Positions 34,658 through 44,514 of a stretch of 64,000 nt of DNA are shown in pieces. This DNA is from Acidobacteriota bacterium (GTDB lineage: Bacteria > Acidobacteriota > Vicinamibacteria > Vicinamibacterales > UBA2999): contig JACPCS010000109.1 of the NCBI GenBank assembly GCA_016184455.1, positions 1 through 64,000 of the forward strand, given 5' to 3'. Made by a program: the position numbers and the translations under genes. A model generated the notes under the pieces. It was not told where the DNA came from. It did not search any database and saw only the letters and a list, made by a program, of their open reading frames with translations. Each line of letters begins with the position of its first letter. Position 1 is the stretch's first letter.

Positions 34658-37600
34658 GGGAGACGTGACCGCCTCCACCGTCGGCGTTCACGATTGGCAG
34701 GAGCGTGCGGGTCATCTTCATCTCCTCCGCCAGTGCCTGGTGGCGTTCTGACAGCGCAGTCAGTTCCGCCGCACGCAACAGCTCCTCACGGAGTCGCGCC
34801 TCGTACTCGGCGAGATGCCGGTCGAGATCGGCATCAGTGACCGGGCGCTTCTGCATGTCCTCGATGTATCGCTTCAGGAAGTAGTGAATCGTCTCGACAC
34901 GGATCTTGATCGAGCCGCTCGGCTTGTTCTCGTCGATATCCTTGAACGAGAAATACGGCGTGCCTGACTTCTCGATGATCGATTCGACCACCGAGTAGAT
35001 GGGCGCGTCGTGGCCGCACTTGAAGCTGGAGAGCTCGAGCGCGACGAGATTCCGGTGGCGCGCCGTGAACTTGGCCGCCCAGACCTTCTGGTTCGTGTTG
35101 GCCGAATAGCAGTTCTTCCAGACGTCGGTAATCTCGAGCGGGTCCCGAATCACGCCCGCCCGGACCTCGTCCCCAAAGAGCCGCTCCAGCAGGTCCGGAT
35201 CCATCGGAAGCGTGCTCTGCGAGAACACGGGATACCCGAGCTTCTGGAACTCCTCGAGAATCTCGTGGTTCAGGCCCGGATCGTGGTGGTACGGCCGGGC
35301 GAGCACGACGATGCCCACCCGCTTCTCGCGTTCGAGCTGATCGAGCACCTCGCGCGCGCGCCGCTGGATGTCGGCCTCGAAGGCGAGCAGCTCGCGGAAG
35401 CCCACTTCTACGGCCCGGCGATTCTCGTCTGCCGAGAGACCCAGGATTTCTCCCCATGCCTCGAACAGCTGTCGGCAGAGCAGAGGCCGATCCGCGAAGT
35501 TCAGGAGCGGGCAGAGGTACTTCACCCCCTGCTGCGCGAAGACATCGCCTTCCTTGGTGAACGCCGCCTTCGCCGTCTCCGGCGTGACGGTCACCGTCGG
35601 ACAGGCGTTCGAGCCCTGCAGATGGGTGAGGTTCGTGTGGAGCACGTCCACCATCGGGAAGAAGATGTAATCGAGCTTCTTCTTCGCATGCTTGGCGAAC
35701 AGCAGGTTGTGGACGTGCGCGACGCCAATCTTTGCCGGGAAGCACGGGTCGATCGCGCCGCGTCCCGCGCCGTCACGATACAGCTCGCCGCTCGTGTAGT
35801 CGGAGTACACGATGTTGCCGCCCAGCACGCCGAGGCTCTCGAAATAGCCGCTGAAGAACGGCGCGTACGTGTACATGTTCAGCACGCGCGGGATCCCGAT
35901 GTGGATGCTCCCGCGCCGCTGCATGGCCGCTGCGCGGTCGCGCTCCGCCTGCGGCCAGAACCTGCTCCTCGGACCGGCCGGTGGCTGCGGGATGGGATCC
36001 GCGACGCTGGCCGGGCCGCGCGGCCGGAAGGCTTCCTTCGATGCAATCTCGACGAAGTTTGGACTCGCCTTCTTCACGTCGTCGATGCCGGCCTTGATGC
36101 CGCGCATCTCGTTGACGTCCTCGACACTCCCTTTCTCACACGTCGCGATGATCAGCCGGCGCTCGTCGTCCGCCTTCGGTACCTTCGAAATGAACTTCAC
36201 CGGTGCTACCTGTGCGGCCGGTGTGGAAGCGGCATCGGACATCCTGACGTCGATGAACGTGCGCAGACAGTTGTTCTTGCAGAAATTGCAGCGCGTTGAC
36301 TCGTTCCGCGTGGTGCGGTAGCTGATCTTGCGCACTGCGTCGATCCCGATGAACGTCGTTCGCCGGCCGGCGTTGTACAGGCGCATCGCTTCCACAGCGG
36401 CACCAATCGCGCCCGACTCGCCGCAGTGCTCGTGGACGATAACCTCGGGCTCGATACCCGCTCCGCGGAAGTTGGAGCGAATGAAATCCACCTCCGCCTT
36501 GACGGCCGCGAGATTGTGCTGTGTGCCACCCTGCAAGATGAACGTCGACCCAAGCTTCGCGAGATTCGGAATGCTCGCGACGTACAGAAAGATGTTCTTG
36601 GGCAGCACGGCGGCGAGCCCGGCAAGAATCTCCTCCGGCGCCCACCCCTGGCGCTGGAAGTTGACGATGTCGGACTGCATGAAGACGGCGCAGCCGTAGC
36701 CGAAAATCGGCATGGCCCGGGCCGCGAACGCGTTGTCGGCGAAGTCATGCACGTCGATGCCGAAGCCTTCGGCCGTCGACTGGAGGAAATAGCCGTTCCC
36801 CGCTGAACACTGCGTGTTGAGCTTGAAGTCCTTGACGCGCCCTTCGTTGAGGACGATCAGCTTGATGTCCTGACCGCCGACGTCGACGATGACGTGCGGG
36901 TCCTCGTAGAAGCGGATGGCGGATTCGGTGTGCGCCACCGTTTCGACGAGTGCGGCGTCCGCCTGCAGGACGTCCTTGAGGATGTCCTTCGCGTAGCCGG
37001 TGGTGCCGACGCCGAGGACCTCGAGGCTCGCGCCGGCGTCCTCCACTTGCCTGCGCAGGCCATCGAACATGTCGATGGTGTCCTGGATCGGGTTGCCTTT
37101 CGACAGCTGGTACACCTTGCAGAGGACGTCGCCGTCGGTAGAGAGCAGCACCGCTTTCGTGGAGGTCGATCCGCCGTCCACGCCAACGAAGCCGCGCACG
37201 ACCTCGCCGCGCGTGAACGTCGCCGGGACGAACTTCTTTGGCTTGTAGCGCTCCCTGAACGCCCGCAGCTCCTCCTCGGAGGCGCTCAGGCCGCCGCCGC
37301 CAGACGCCGCCTTCTCGGCGGCACGTCCGTCCGTGATGTAGTGGTCCAGCCTGGCCGTGCCGGCGTAGCGTCCGACCCTCGCATCCTCATCCCGCGCGAA
37401 CTGCACGGCGCCCAGCGCGGCGAAGTACTGCGCGTTCGCGGGCACTGTGATGAGGGATTCGGGTGATCCACCGTCCGGGATTTCGACGCCGCGCTCCTTC
37501 CATGTCTTCGGGATGTTGTGCTGCCACGCTTCCCGCATGCCGCGGATGAACGTGTTCGGCCCGCCGAGGAGCAGCACGTACGGGTGCAGCGTGTGGCCGC

Positions 37601-38240
37601 GAGTGAGCACCGTCAGGTTCTGCAGCACGATGGCGTCGAAGAGCGACGCCATCAGCTCGTCCGACGGCGTGCCTTCCTTCTGCAGACCGTTGATGTCGGT
37701 TTCGGCGAAGACGCCGCACTTGCCGGCCACCTTGTGCAGCTTGATCCCGAGGTAGCCCTGATTGCACAGCTCGTCGACGGGAATGCGGAGCTTCGCGTTG
37801 ATCTTGTCGATGACCGCGCCGGTGCCGCCGGCGCACTTGTCGTTCATCGAGGGGATCTTCTTCTTGCGTCCGCTCTCCGAATCTTCCTTGAAGACGATGA
37901 TCTTCGCGTCCTGACCGCCGAGCTCGACCACCGAGTTCACCTCGGGGTGCAGCTTTTCGACGGCCAGCGACACTGCGGTGACCTCCTGGACGAACTTGCC
38001 CCCGACGAGAGGGGCCAACGCACCGCCGCCGGAGCCGGTGAAGAAGATGCGACAGTTGTCGGCTGTGATGCGGAGGTCCGCTTCGAGCCGGTTCAGGAAC
38101 TCGAGCGTCTTTTCCGGCTGTTTGGTCTCGTGCCGCTGATAGTCGGACCAGACGATCGAGTCGTGGTCCACGTCGACCGCCACGGCCTTCACGGTCGTCG
38201 AGCCGACGTCCATCCCAACGATGTACTGCGCGCCGCTCAC
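34644..38240 (-). CDS. Double-domain BadF/HgdC-type CoA-dehydratase activase with C-terminal DUF2229-type region
   Basis: A 1198-residue cytoplasmic protein. Two ASKHA ATPase domains occur in tandem, each with the fingerprint GxDxGSTxxK: VGMDVGSTTVKAVAV near residue 8 and GVDGGSTSTKAVLLS near 345; VVELGGQDAKIIV and VIVDVGGQDIKLIV are the matching ADENOSINE-like loops. Between and after them, conserved Cys (KCAGGTGAVID, STRCNFCKNNC) could bind a [4Fe-4S] cluster. From about 780 on, a domain as in COG3580-type proteins follows (GIPRVLNMYTYAPFF). In fermenters such activases inject ATP-driven electrons into 2-hydroxyacyl-CoA dehydratases. GTG 38240 has AGGAG upstream. The role here is unknown. 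Confidence 0.85.
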   Translation of the reverse strand: MSGAQYIVGMDVGSTTVKAVAVDVDHDSIVWSDYQRHETKQPEKTLEFLNRLEADLRITADNCRIFFTGSGGGALAPLVGGKFVQEVTAVSLAVEKLHPEVNSVVELGGQDAKIIVFKEDSESGRKKKIPSMNDKCAGGTGAVIDKINAKLRIPVDELCNQGYLGIKLHKVAGKCGVFAETDINGLQKEGTPSDELMASLFDAIVLQNLTVLTRGHTLHPYVLLLGGPNTFIRGMREAWQHNIPKTWKERGVEIPDGGSPESLITVPANAQYFAALGAVQFARDEDARVGRYAGTARLDHYITDGRAAEKAASGGGGLSASEEELRAFRERYKPKKFVPATFTRGEVVRGFVGVDGGSTSTKAVLLSTDGDVLCKVYQLSKGNPIQDTIDMFDGLRRQVEDAGASLEVLGVGTTGYAKDILKDVLQADAALVETVAHTESAIRFYEDPHVIVDVGGQDIKLIVLNEGRVKDFKLNTQCSAGNGYFLQSTAEGFGIDVHDFADNAFAARAMPIFGYGCAVFMQSDIVNFQRQGWAPEEILAGLAAVLPKNIFLYVASIPNLAKLGSTFILQGGTQHNLAAVKAEVDFIRSNFRGAGIEPEVIVHEHCGESGAIGAAVEAMRLYNAGRRTTFIGIDAVRKISYRTTRNESTRCNFCKNNCLRTFIDVRMSDAASTPAAQVAPVKFISKVPKADDERRLIIATCEKGSVEDVNEMRGIKAGIDDVKKASPNFVEIASKEAFRPRGPASVADPIPQPPAGPRSRFWPQAERDRAAAMQRRGSIHIGIPRVLNMYTYAPFFSGYFESLGVLGGNIVYSDYTSGELYRDGAGRGAIDPCFPAKIGVAHVHNLLFAKHAKKKLDYIFFPMVDVLHTNLTHLQGSNACPTVTVTPETAKAAFTKEGDVFAQQGVKYLCPLLNFADRPLLCRQLFEAWGEILGLSADENRRAVEVGFRELLAFEADIQRRAREVLDQLEREKRVGIVVLARPYHHDPGLNHEILEEFQKLGYPVFSQSTLPMDPDLLERLFGDEVRAGVIRDPLEITDVWKNCYSANTNQKVWAAKFTARHRNLVALELSSFKCGHDAPIYSVVESIIEKSGTPYFSFKDIDENKPSGSIKIRVETIHYFLKRYIEDMQKRPVTDADLDRHLAEYEARLREELLRAAELTALSERHQALAEEMKMTRTLLPIVNADGGGGHVSHVGP

Positions 38241-38250
38241 CGTCCTGCTC

Positions 38251-40122
38251 CTACGCCGCCTGTCCCGCCGAAGCCTTGGCGGAGGCGGACGCCGAGGCGC
38301 CAACCATGCTGCGACGCCGGGCTGCCGGTTTCGGCAGCCGGCTGAACCGCGCGCGACCATCCATCACGTCCGCCACATGCCGGACGAACATCGCTGCCGT
38401 GCCCGTCATGCCGTGGTAGTGCGGTACGCGATAGAACGGATTGCGCAGCTCGGGACGGCTGTCGACGAACGATCGAATCTCGTCGAGGGACTTCCCAGTG
38501 GCCGTCAGCGTCTGCATGAACTCGAGGCGCGCCTTGGCTTTGGCTTCCCCGAGCGCCATCTGCACCCGGCTGTGGGCGTTGATCTCGCCTTCGCCGGACG
38601 TTTCGATCGGCAGGAAGATCATGTCTTTGAAGTGGTTCATCACCGCCGACTGCACGCCGTCGGACTGCGACGAAGGCATGCAACCGAACGGCTTCAGACT
38701 GAGCACCATGTGCGCCTTCTTCGTGACCGTGTAGTAGATGTTCTTGGCGACCTCCATGTGCCCTTCGCCGCCGCGCGCGAACACGTTGTAGTACGGCGCG
38801 GCGAGCGACGCCAGTTCGTCGAGGCTGACGAGCGGATGGGCCAAGCCGCCGAGCTGATCGATGACGCGTCGGTACTGATGGTTCCAGAACCAGTTGCCGA
38901 ACGTGAAACCCGAGACCTTGCCCAGAAACTTCAGCTCGCGCATCACGCGTCCACGCACATCGGTCCAGGGCGGAGCCGGATAATCGATGTCCTTCCGCCG
39001 GATCTTGTTCGCCTTGGCGAGCCATAGCATGTACATGACCCACGTGCCGATCGGCTCCACCATGACCTGCGCGCCTTCGCGCTCGAGGAAACTGAACATC
39101 CGGAAATTGCCATCGCCTTCTGTCGTCTGAGCCCAGAACTCGCCCGTGACCTTCACGACAGGCTTGACGCGCAGACGATCGACCTCGATCGCGCCAATGC
39201 GGTCTGTGGCTGCGGCGAGCGCCTCGACCGTCTGCGGCCCGTACAGGTGGTCGTACATCTTGCCGAGGACATTGAACGTGTCGCGTACCGCCTTCTTGCG
39301 GTGGAGTTGCTCGAGGAGCCACTGCGGGGCGTGCTCCTCGATTTCGTACTTCCGCCGGTCACACACCGTCCGCGTCAGGTTGTCCATCACATCATGCATG
39401 ACGGTGTCGGTCTGGCCGGCCTGCACCTCGAACGGGCGAATCTGGTACGTCATGTCGTTGAGGATGTCGCCCAGGTTCAGCGCGTTGAACGCGCCCATGC
39501 CGAAATCGACGGTGAACTTCAGCCCCGGTTCGCCCGAGGCGGCTTTGATCCCGTCGGTCTGCTGGAACAGCAGGACGCGGAAGCCGTCGAACCCCGCGTT
39601 CTGCACACCCAGCCGGTATTCGGCTTCGTACATGCCGAAGCGGCACGGGCCGCAGGATCCCGCGGTGAAGAAGACGTAGTTGTCGATGATCTCCTGCCGT
39701 GACAGGCCGGTCGATTCGAGGTGCTGCAGGTACTCGATCAGATGCCCAACCGTGAAATAGGTGGGATTGCATTGCCCGTTATTGCCGTACTCCTTGCCGA
39801 GCTGGAACGACGCGACGTCTGGTGTCGGCAGTACCTCGATCTTATAGCCGGCAGACTGAAACGCGGACTTGATCAGCCACTCATGTTTGGATGTCAGGCC
39901 GCCAAACAGGATGGTGACGCGGTCGCGCTCGGCCGCCGTAAAGGGCCGCTCGATCGGGCGGTGAAAGTGCTCGCGCACCGGCTGCGCTGCGACAGTTGCC
40001 CGCAATCGCGCTCGTTCCGCCTCCACGCGACGACGAATTTCCGCTTCGATGGCTTCGCGAGTGCGAAGCGGGATGACCGAAGCAGGGCTGGATGTGGGCA
40101 GACGATCGCGAGCGCAGCTCAT
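38251..40122 (-). CDS. HgdB-like CoA-dehydratase-related protein (COG3581 type)
   Basis: A 623-residue partner of the activase, ten bases upstream of it. Cys-containing motifs EYGNNGQCNPTYFTVGHLIE, TAGSCGPCRFGMYEAEYR and LKPFGCMPSSQSDGV resemble the cluster-binding loops of 2-hydroxyglutaryl-CoA dehydratase subunits. AAGGA precedes ATG 40122. The C-terminus ends in a low-complexity Ala/Ser/Lys tail. The pair lacks neighbouring CoA-transferase or acyl-CoA genes, so the substrate is open. A low-potential, ATP-driven radical reduction is the family expectation. Confidence 0.82.
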   Translation of the reverse strand: MSCARDRLPTSSPASVIPLRTREAIEAEIRRRVEAERARLRATVAAQPVREHFHRPIERPFTAAERDRVTILFGGLTSKHEWLIKSAFQSAGYKIEVLPTPDVASFQLGKEYGNNGQCNPTYFTVGHLIEYLQHLESTGLSRQEIIDNYVFFTAGSCGPCRFGMYEAEYRLGVQNAGFDGFRVLLFQQTDGIKAASGEPGLKFTVDFGMGAFNALNLGDILNDMTYQIRPFEVQAGQTDTVMHDVMDNLTRTVCDRRKYEIEEHAPQWLLEQLHRKKAVRDTFNVLGKMYDHLYGPQTVEALAAATDRIGAIEVDRLRVKPVVKVTGEFWAQTTEGDGNFRMFSFLEREGAQVMVEPIGTWVMYMLWLAKANKIRRKDIDYPAPPWTDVRGRVMRELKFLGKVSGFTFGNWFWNHQYRRVIDQLGGLAHPLVSLDELASLAAPYYNVFARGGEGHMEVAKNIYYTVTKKAHMVLSLKPFGCMPSSQSDGVQSAVMNHFKDMIFLPIETSGEGEINAHSRVQMALGEAKAKARLEFMQTLTATGKSLDEIRSFVDSRPELRNPFYRVPHYHGMTGTAAMFVRHVADVMDGRARFSRLPKPAARRRSMVGASASASAKASAGQAA

Positions 40123-40460
40123 AACTTGCCATCCTTTTCATGCAGGCGAATCGTGACGCAGTGAGTGAATGCGTGCGACTGACGGCGAGAGTGACGCGAT
40201 TCATGTCGCCGAAAGGAACGCGATGAGGGCGTGCCGGTCACAATCCTACACCTGTGAAGGCGTGAGCCGCGCCGGGTGCAACCCGCGGGCCAGACCCGAC
40301 GCCTTTTATGCATGGAATCGCGTATGGGAGTGTGACGATGGCTCCAGGCGGCCGAGGTCGCACGTGTGCGGCATTCAGCACATGCGGTTCGTCGCTTGCA
40401 CAGCCTCTGCGGCTTGCACAAATCAGTCGCGCAGAACGCAGGAAGAGAGAGGAGTGCTGT
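40123..40460. other. Gene-free interval
   Basis: I see no credible gene, RNA or strong repeat in these 338 bases between the divergent HgdB-like and Hsp20 genes. It probably holds both promoters. Open frames here lack ribosome sites and coding texture. Confidence 0.5.
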
Positions 40461-40631
40461 ATGGCGGAACGACAGACCGCGATGACACCGACACGCGAAG
40501 AGCGGCGCCTCGGCTCGACCAGACCATGGGGTTGGGGCGGCAGCCCATTCGGGACGCTACAGCGGATGGCCGACGAGATGGATCGGATGTTCGAGGACTT
40601 CGGCGTCGGCCGTCGGTGGACAGGCCTCTGA
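40461..40631 (+). pseudogene. Hsp20 N-terminal remnant
   Basis: A 56-residue product with GAGAGAGGAG upstream of the ATG. GSPFGTLQRMADEMDRMFED is the N-terminal arm of small heat-shock proteins, but the stop comes right after FGVGRRWTGL and the whole alpha-crystallin domain is missing; nothing like it is found in the following 250 bases (40632-40881), which otherwise look empty. Deletion of the 3' part is likely. Confidence 0.65.
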
Positions 40632-40881
40632 GGCATCAGCGTCACAGGGATGAACGCGCTGTTCGCGTTTCATGCACGGCGTCTGACCCGATCACCGAGG
40701 ATGTGGCGCTTCCACCTGCAGTTAGCGGGTCGCGTGCATCGGCTCAGTCGGCAGACAGCTTGCACCACGGCCCCCCACTATCCGCCTCGATGACGACTTT
40801 GGTGAGTGCCCGAACGTGCGCGGTCGCTGTGGAGCGCGCAAAGGGGCACGGCGAGCATCAGGCGCGAAAAGAGAGGCAGCT

Positions 40882-41343
40882 ATGAAGGTGAAGGAACTTG
40901 CGGCGTTCGATCTGAAATCCTGCTCTCCAGACACCGACCTCGCCACCGCCGCGAAGATCATGTGGGACTGCGATTGCGGTGTGGTTCCCGTCATGAACGA
41001 GGACCGGAAGGTCGTCGGTATGGTGACCGACCGTGATATCTGCATTGCGGCGGCGACGCGGGCGGCGAGGCCCTCGGATATTCAGGTGAGAGATGTCATG
41101 TCTGGTGACGTCGCGGCATGTCGCGCCGACGACGATATCCACACTGCCCTGAAGACGATGAAGGAGCGGCGCGTCCGGCGCCTTCCCGTACTCGACCGAG
41201 AGCAGCAGTTGGCGGGAATCATTTCGATGAACGATCTGGTGATGCGCGCCGAATGCCGTGCGGGCGCAGACGTACCCGGCGAGACGTTCCTCGACACGCT
41301 CAAGGCTATTTGTGCGCACACTCGAGAGGCGGTGCCTGCGTAA
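40882..41343 (+). CDS. Two-CBS-domain protein
   Basis: A 153-residue protein of two CBS domains: first at about 8-60 (DCDCGVVPVMNEDRKVVGMV, TDRDICIAA), second at about 72-125 (MKERRVRRLPVLD, LAGIISMNDLVMRA). CBS pairs bind adenine nucleotides and sense energy state; stand-alone forms are often induced by stress. AGAGAGGCAG precedes the ATG. It appears intact amid damaged stress genes. Confidence 0.9.
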   Translation: MKVKELAAFDLKSCSPDTDLATAAKIMWDCDCGVVPVMNEDRKVVGMVTDRDICIAAATRAARPSDIQVRDVMSGDVAACRADDDIHTALKTMKERRVRRLPVLDREQQLAGIISMNDLVMRAECRAGADVPGETFLDTLKAICAHTREAVPA

Positions 41344-41349
41344 GCTCGG

Positions 41350-42294
41350 TCAATCACTCGCGCCCTCGCGGCGGCCGACGGTAATCATCGCGGGCAGCAT
41401 CACGAGCACCACCAGGTCGGTAATTGCCGCGCCGATGCACACCAGCCCGCCGAGTCGTTGTGTGGGTGGGAAGTTCGAGAGGAGAAACAGCGCGAATCCG
41501 GACGTGACGATGAGCATGGAGGCGAGGATCGGGGCCCACATCTGCATGAGCGCCTGACGCCATGCCTCCCAGAAGCCGCCGGCGCGTCGGTGGAAGTGAC
41601 GCACGCGATGGCCGAGGTGGATCATCTCGTCGATCCCTCACGGCAGCGCGACGTTGGCCGCAGGAGCCGCGATGATGTCGAGCGGCATGCGCAACAGGCC
41701 CACCAGCCCGAACAACGCGAGGGGAGTCAGGGCCAGGCAGATAGTCATCGCCAGCGCGCTTCGGATCGAGCGCGTCACTACCAGGACGATCACCGCAAAG
41801 GCGGCCAGCAACCCTCCAAGGCCGCGGAGGACGCTCCTTTGTACGAGCTCTGAGAGTTCGCCCTGCAGCGAATAGAGGCCGCCAATCATCCTGAACCCCT
41901 GCGCACGCACAACGGCCTCGATTTCACGGATGATGGCGGCGCGGGGCCGCGACCGCGCCGTTTCCTCCATCCGCAGGATGAACCGGCCGCGACGTCGATC
42001 CTGGCTGATGAAGGTACGGCCGATCCGGCCGTACTCAGGTTTATCGAGCTCCTCGAGCTTCGTTTCCCATGAGAAGAGGAACGAGTACCAGGGATCCGTG
42101 TTGACGCGCCAGGCAAAAGGTGCCAGCGCGAGCGCCGCGAAGAACGCGGCGCCGGCCAGGCGCGGGTGCCGCGTCGTAAAGAACCGCTCGCAGCGCTGCG
42201 CCAACCCATTCGCGATTTCATCCGCGAAAAGACTGCGCAGATTCGCGGGCGTCGCTGTCTCTCGACTTACTTGAAGGCTCAAGTACGTCCGCAT
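41350..42294 (-). pseudogene. C-terminal half of an RND/MMPL-family transporter with nonsense codon
   Basis: The frame gives a membrane segment (LAGAAFFAALALAPFAWRV), a periplasmic-type loop, then helices VLRGLGGLLAAFAVIVLVV and ALAMTICLALTPLALFGLVG and the motif DIIAAPAANVALP. A TGA at 41638 stops it, and the same frame continues GIDEMIHLGHRVR and two further helices, the normal next part of MMPL proteins. The N-terminal half of the transporter is absent. One in-frame stop plus 5' truncation marks it as dead. Confidence 0.75.
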
Positions 42295-42391
42295 AACGTG
42301 TCTGAACCACGTGCATCAGGATGGTTCCGTATTTCGATGGCAGGCGTGGATGTGTTCAGGGTGGAGGGAGGCGTACTATGGCGGTACCTCC

Positions 42392-42805
42392 TTGAGGAAG
42401 AAGAAAGCGACCACTGACTACTATCAGGCGCTCGGAGTCAGCCGTGACGCCGAGTTCCGGACAATCAAGTCAGCCTATCGCCGTCTTGTGAAGCGATACC
42501 ATCCTGACGTTGCGCGAAATAAGGCCGCGGAACGGCGATTCCTCGCCATTCAGGAAGCTTACGAAGTCCTGTCCGATCCCAAGAGGCGCCGGCAGTACGA
42601 CCGGCTGATCTCCGAATCAGTCCCGGTGGTGCCACGTTCGAGCAGGCAGGCGACTGCTCGCAGCACCGCCCCTTGGACTGTTCCTTCGATGCTGGGCCGC
42701 GGTGTCCGGATGGTCGTTGATGCACTGGGTATTCGCATTGATGCCGGCGTCCGCTTCGGCGGCGGTTCACATCGTCACGCCGGTCGAAACCGAAAACAAC
42801 GGTAG
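42392..42805 (+). CDS. DnaJ-domain protein
   Basis: The product has about 137 residues: a J domain (DYYQALGVSRDAEFRTIKSA, helix II YRRLVKRYHPDVARN with the HPD motif that stimulates DnaK ATPase, and FLAIQEAYEVLSDPKRRRQY), then 60 residues of basic, low-complexity tail. The start is unclear: TTG 42392 fits, but the nearby ATG 42378 is in another frame and may be the old start before a small indel. Zinc-finger and client-binding domains of full DnaJ are absent. Confidence 0.75.
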   Translation: MRKKKATTDYYQALGVSRDAEFRTIKSAYRRLVKRYHPDVARNKAAERRFLAIQEAYEVLSDPKRRRQYDRLISESVPVVPRSSRQATARSTAPWTVPSMLGRGVRMVVDALGIRIDAGVRFGGGSHRHAGRNRKQR

Positions 42806-42983
42806 GTCGGCTCTTGGCGAGATTGGTGCGCTGCCCCGAGCTCAGCATCGGGGGGAGGGCCGGCCCATGTGTTTACCGACCGGGGACTGCCTGAACCTTG
42901 CCTGTCAAAGACCTGAACCTTGCTTGTCATAGAGATGTCATAGAGAAACGCCGCGAACGTGCCGGAACAACGGGGCCATTCTC

Positions 42984-43400
42984 ATGGAGCGACGTCGTGG
43001 GCTCGCGTACGCGTTCATCACCGCCGCAGGGGCGGTGCTGGGCCTTCTGCTTCTTCGAGCCGCATTCTCATTCGTGCCGTCGCTGACCTTCGAATTCTTC
43101 GTGAATCGTCTCACCTATGTCTACGTGTTCGCGGCAACCGCCCTGGTGTTCCTGGTGCTCGGCTATATCCTGGGGCGCCGAATCGACGAGCTTCGACGCC
43201 TGTCAACCACCGACGCATTGACGGGGCTAGCCAACCGACGCGCGTTCCAGGCGCGACTCCGCGACGAATGGCAGCGGGCCCGCCGATACGCATCGCCCTT
43301 GTCGTTGCTGCTGATTGACATTGATGGTCTCAAGCAGATCAACGATGAGCGTGGCCATGCCGCCGGTGACGAGGTGCTGCGAGCCGCTCGTGGTCAATGA
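42984..43400 (+). pseudogene. Truncated GGDEF protein
   Basis: Two membrane segments (AYAFITAAGAVLGLLLLRAA and TYVYVFAATALVFLVLGYIL) lead into a diguanylate cyclase domain (LSTTDALTGLANRRAFQARL, LLLIDIDGLKQINDERGHAA). It stops at GDEVLRAA, before the GGDEF catalytic motif, so it cannot make c-di-GMP. The break abuts a universal-stress-protein fragment on the other strand. Confidence 0.75.
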
Positions 43401-43524
43401 AACCCTCAATGACGTGAAGCAGGATGAGACGCGCGTCCGTCTCTTCGGCCAGCGTGAGGGCGTATGTCAGTGCACGTGTGGAAGGGTCCGAGAATTCGGT
43501 GGGACACAGGATGGTCTTGTACAC
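43395..43524 (-). pseudogene. N-terminal fragment of a universal stress protein
   Basis: From GTG 43524 the product begins VYKTILCPTEFSDPSTRALT and continues LAEETDARLILLHVIEGF, the first strand and helix of UspA proteins, then runs straight into antisense of the GGDEF fragment. The ATP-binding loop of the C-terminal half (GxxGxxG) is missing. The flanking stretch 43525-43827 shows nothing I can identify. Confidence 0.65.
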
Positions 43525-43862
43525 CAATGATGCAGCCGGTCGAACGTGGCGTGCTCGAGCTGCTGCAGGCGCGTTGGAATCAATCCACTTGCTGTCCATC
43601 GATCGCATTGATGGGAACGGCTGACACCAGCCAAGGACTGCGGTAACCAGGGCGCGGGCGCTGAGCGTGTTGACATCACATAACCCGCTCTCTTCAGTAT
43701 AGGCGCCGCAGAAAGGGCGCTTGACGCGCACGACGCCCGATCTGACGTGCGGTTCGTTCGCGCTGAAACAGCCGACTCAGGCAGAGGTTGAACAATAGGC
43801 AGAATGAGCGAGGTCTAGAATGTGATTATGGCCAGCACCGAGAGGCGCGCATTGCTGAGACT

Positions 43863-44099
43863 GTGATCGCTGTTGCGTTGCTTGCCGGCGCGACGCTGGC
43901 GTGGGTTCGTCCGACGTCGGCGCGTGCAGCGGGTCTGGCGGCGCAAGGCTTCGCGCTGTTCGGCACGCTGGTCGGCATCGTCACGATCGCCATCGGCATT
44001 GGGCCTCGTTCGGTGCTCGACGTCGTGTATCACGTCGCCATCGTGGCTGTTCTTGTGTGGGGTCTCGTCGTGGCATGGCGAGCACGAATGCCGGCGTAA
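43863..44099 (+). CDS. Small two- or three-helix membrane protein, possibly frameshifted at its start
   Basis: From GTG 43863 it encodes 78 residues with helices IAVALLAGATLAWVRPTSA, LFGTLVGIVTIAIGI and VVYHVAIVAVLVWGLVVAWR. A better start, ATG 43828 (MASTERRALLR), lies in another frame and ends after 12 codons; joining it by a small indel to RIAETVIAVALL would restore a natural N-terminus. Function unknown. Confidence 0.5.
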   Translation: MIAVALLAGATLAWVRPTSARAAGLAAQGFALFGTLVGIVTIAIGIGPRSVLDVVYHVAIVAVLVWGLVVAWRARMPA

Positions 44100-44126
44100 C
44101 AACATGGCAGGTCGAGGAGTGCAGCT

Positions 44127-44507
44127 GTGAAAACGAGTGAGCTTCCATCAACGCTGAAGGATTCGCCAGCGGAAGCGAAGCGTGCGTTCATGAAGACGTA
44201 TGACAGTGCCGTCAAGCTGTACGGGGAAGGTGAACGCGCGCGGCGGACAGCCTTTGCGGCGCTCAAGTACTCGTTTGAGAAAGTGGGCGATCAGTGGAAA
44301 CGGAAACGGCGCCCAGGACCATCCGACCCGCGGGCGATGAAATCCACGCGCGAAAAGCGGCTTGGCAAGGGAGCGACGTTCGGAGGCCTCGACTATTACG
44401 GCCATTCGAAGGCGGAGCTGTACAGGCGCGCCCGCGCCCTGCGCATCGAGGGGCGCTCGAAGATGTCGAAGTGGCAGCTCGCGCGAGCGATTGCGCGAAA
44501 GCAATAG
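44127..44507 (+). CDS. ChaB-family protein with Rho-N/SAP-like tail
   Basis: This 126-residue basic protein starts with a ChaB domain (LPSTLKDSPAEAKRAFMKTY, GERARRTAFAALKYSFEKVG), linked in Escherichia coli to cation transport regulation by old annotation only. The C-terminal 40 residues (YYGHSKAELYRRARALRIEG, SKMSKWQLARAI) form a helix-extended-helix like Rho-N or SAP DNA-binding modules. GAGGAGTG precedes GTG 44127. It is intact and followed seven bases later by the NUDIX gene. Confidence 0.82.
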   Translation: MKTSELPSTLKDSPAEAKRAFMKTYDSAVKLYGEGERARRTAFAALKYSFEKVGDQWKRKRRPGPSDPRAMKSTREKRLGKGATFGGLDYYGHSKAELYRRARALRIEGRSKMSKWQLARAIARKQ

Positions 44508-44514
44508 CGGAGCA

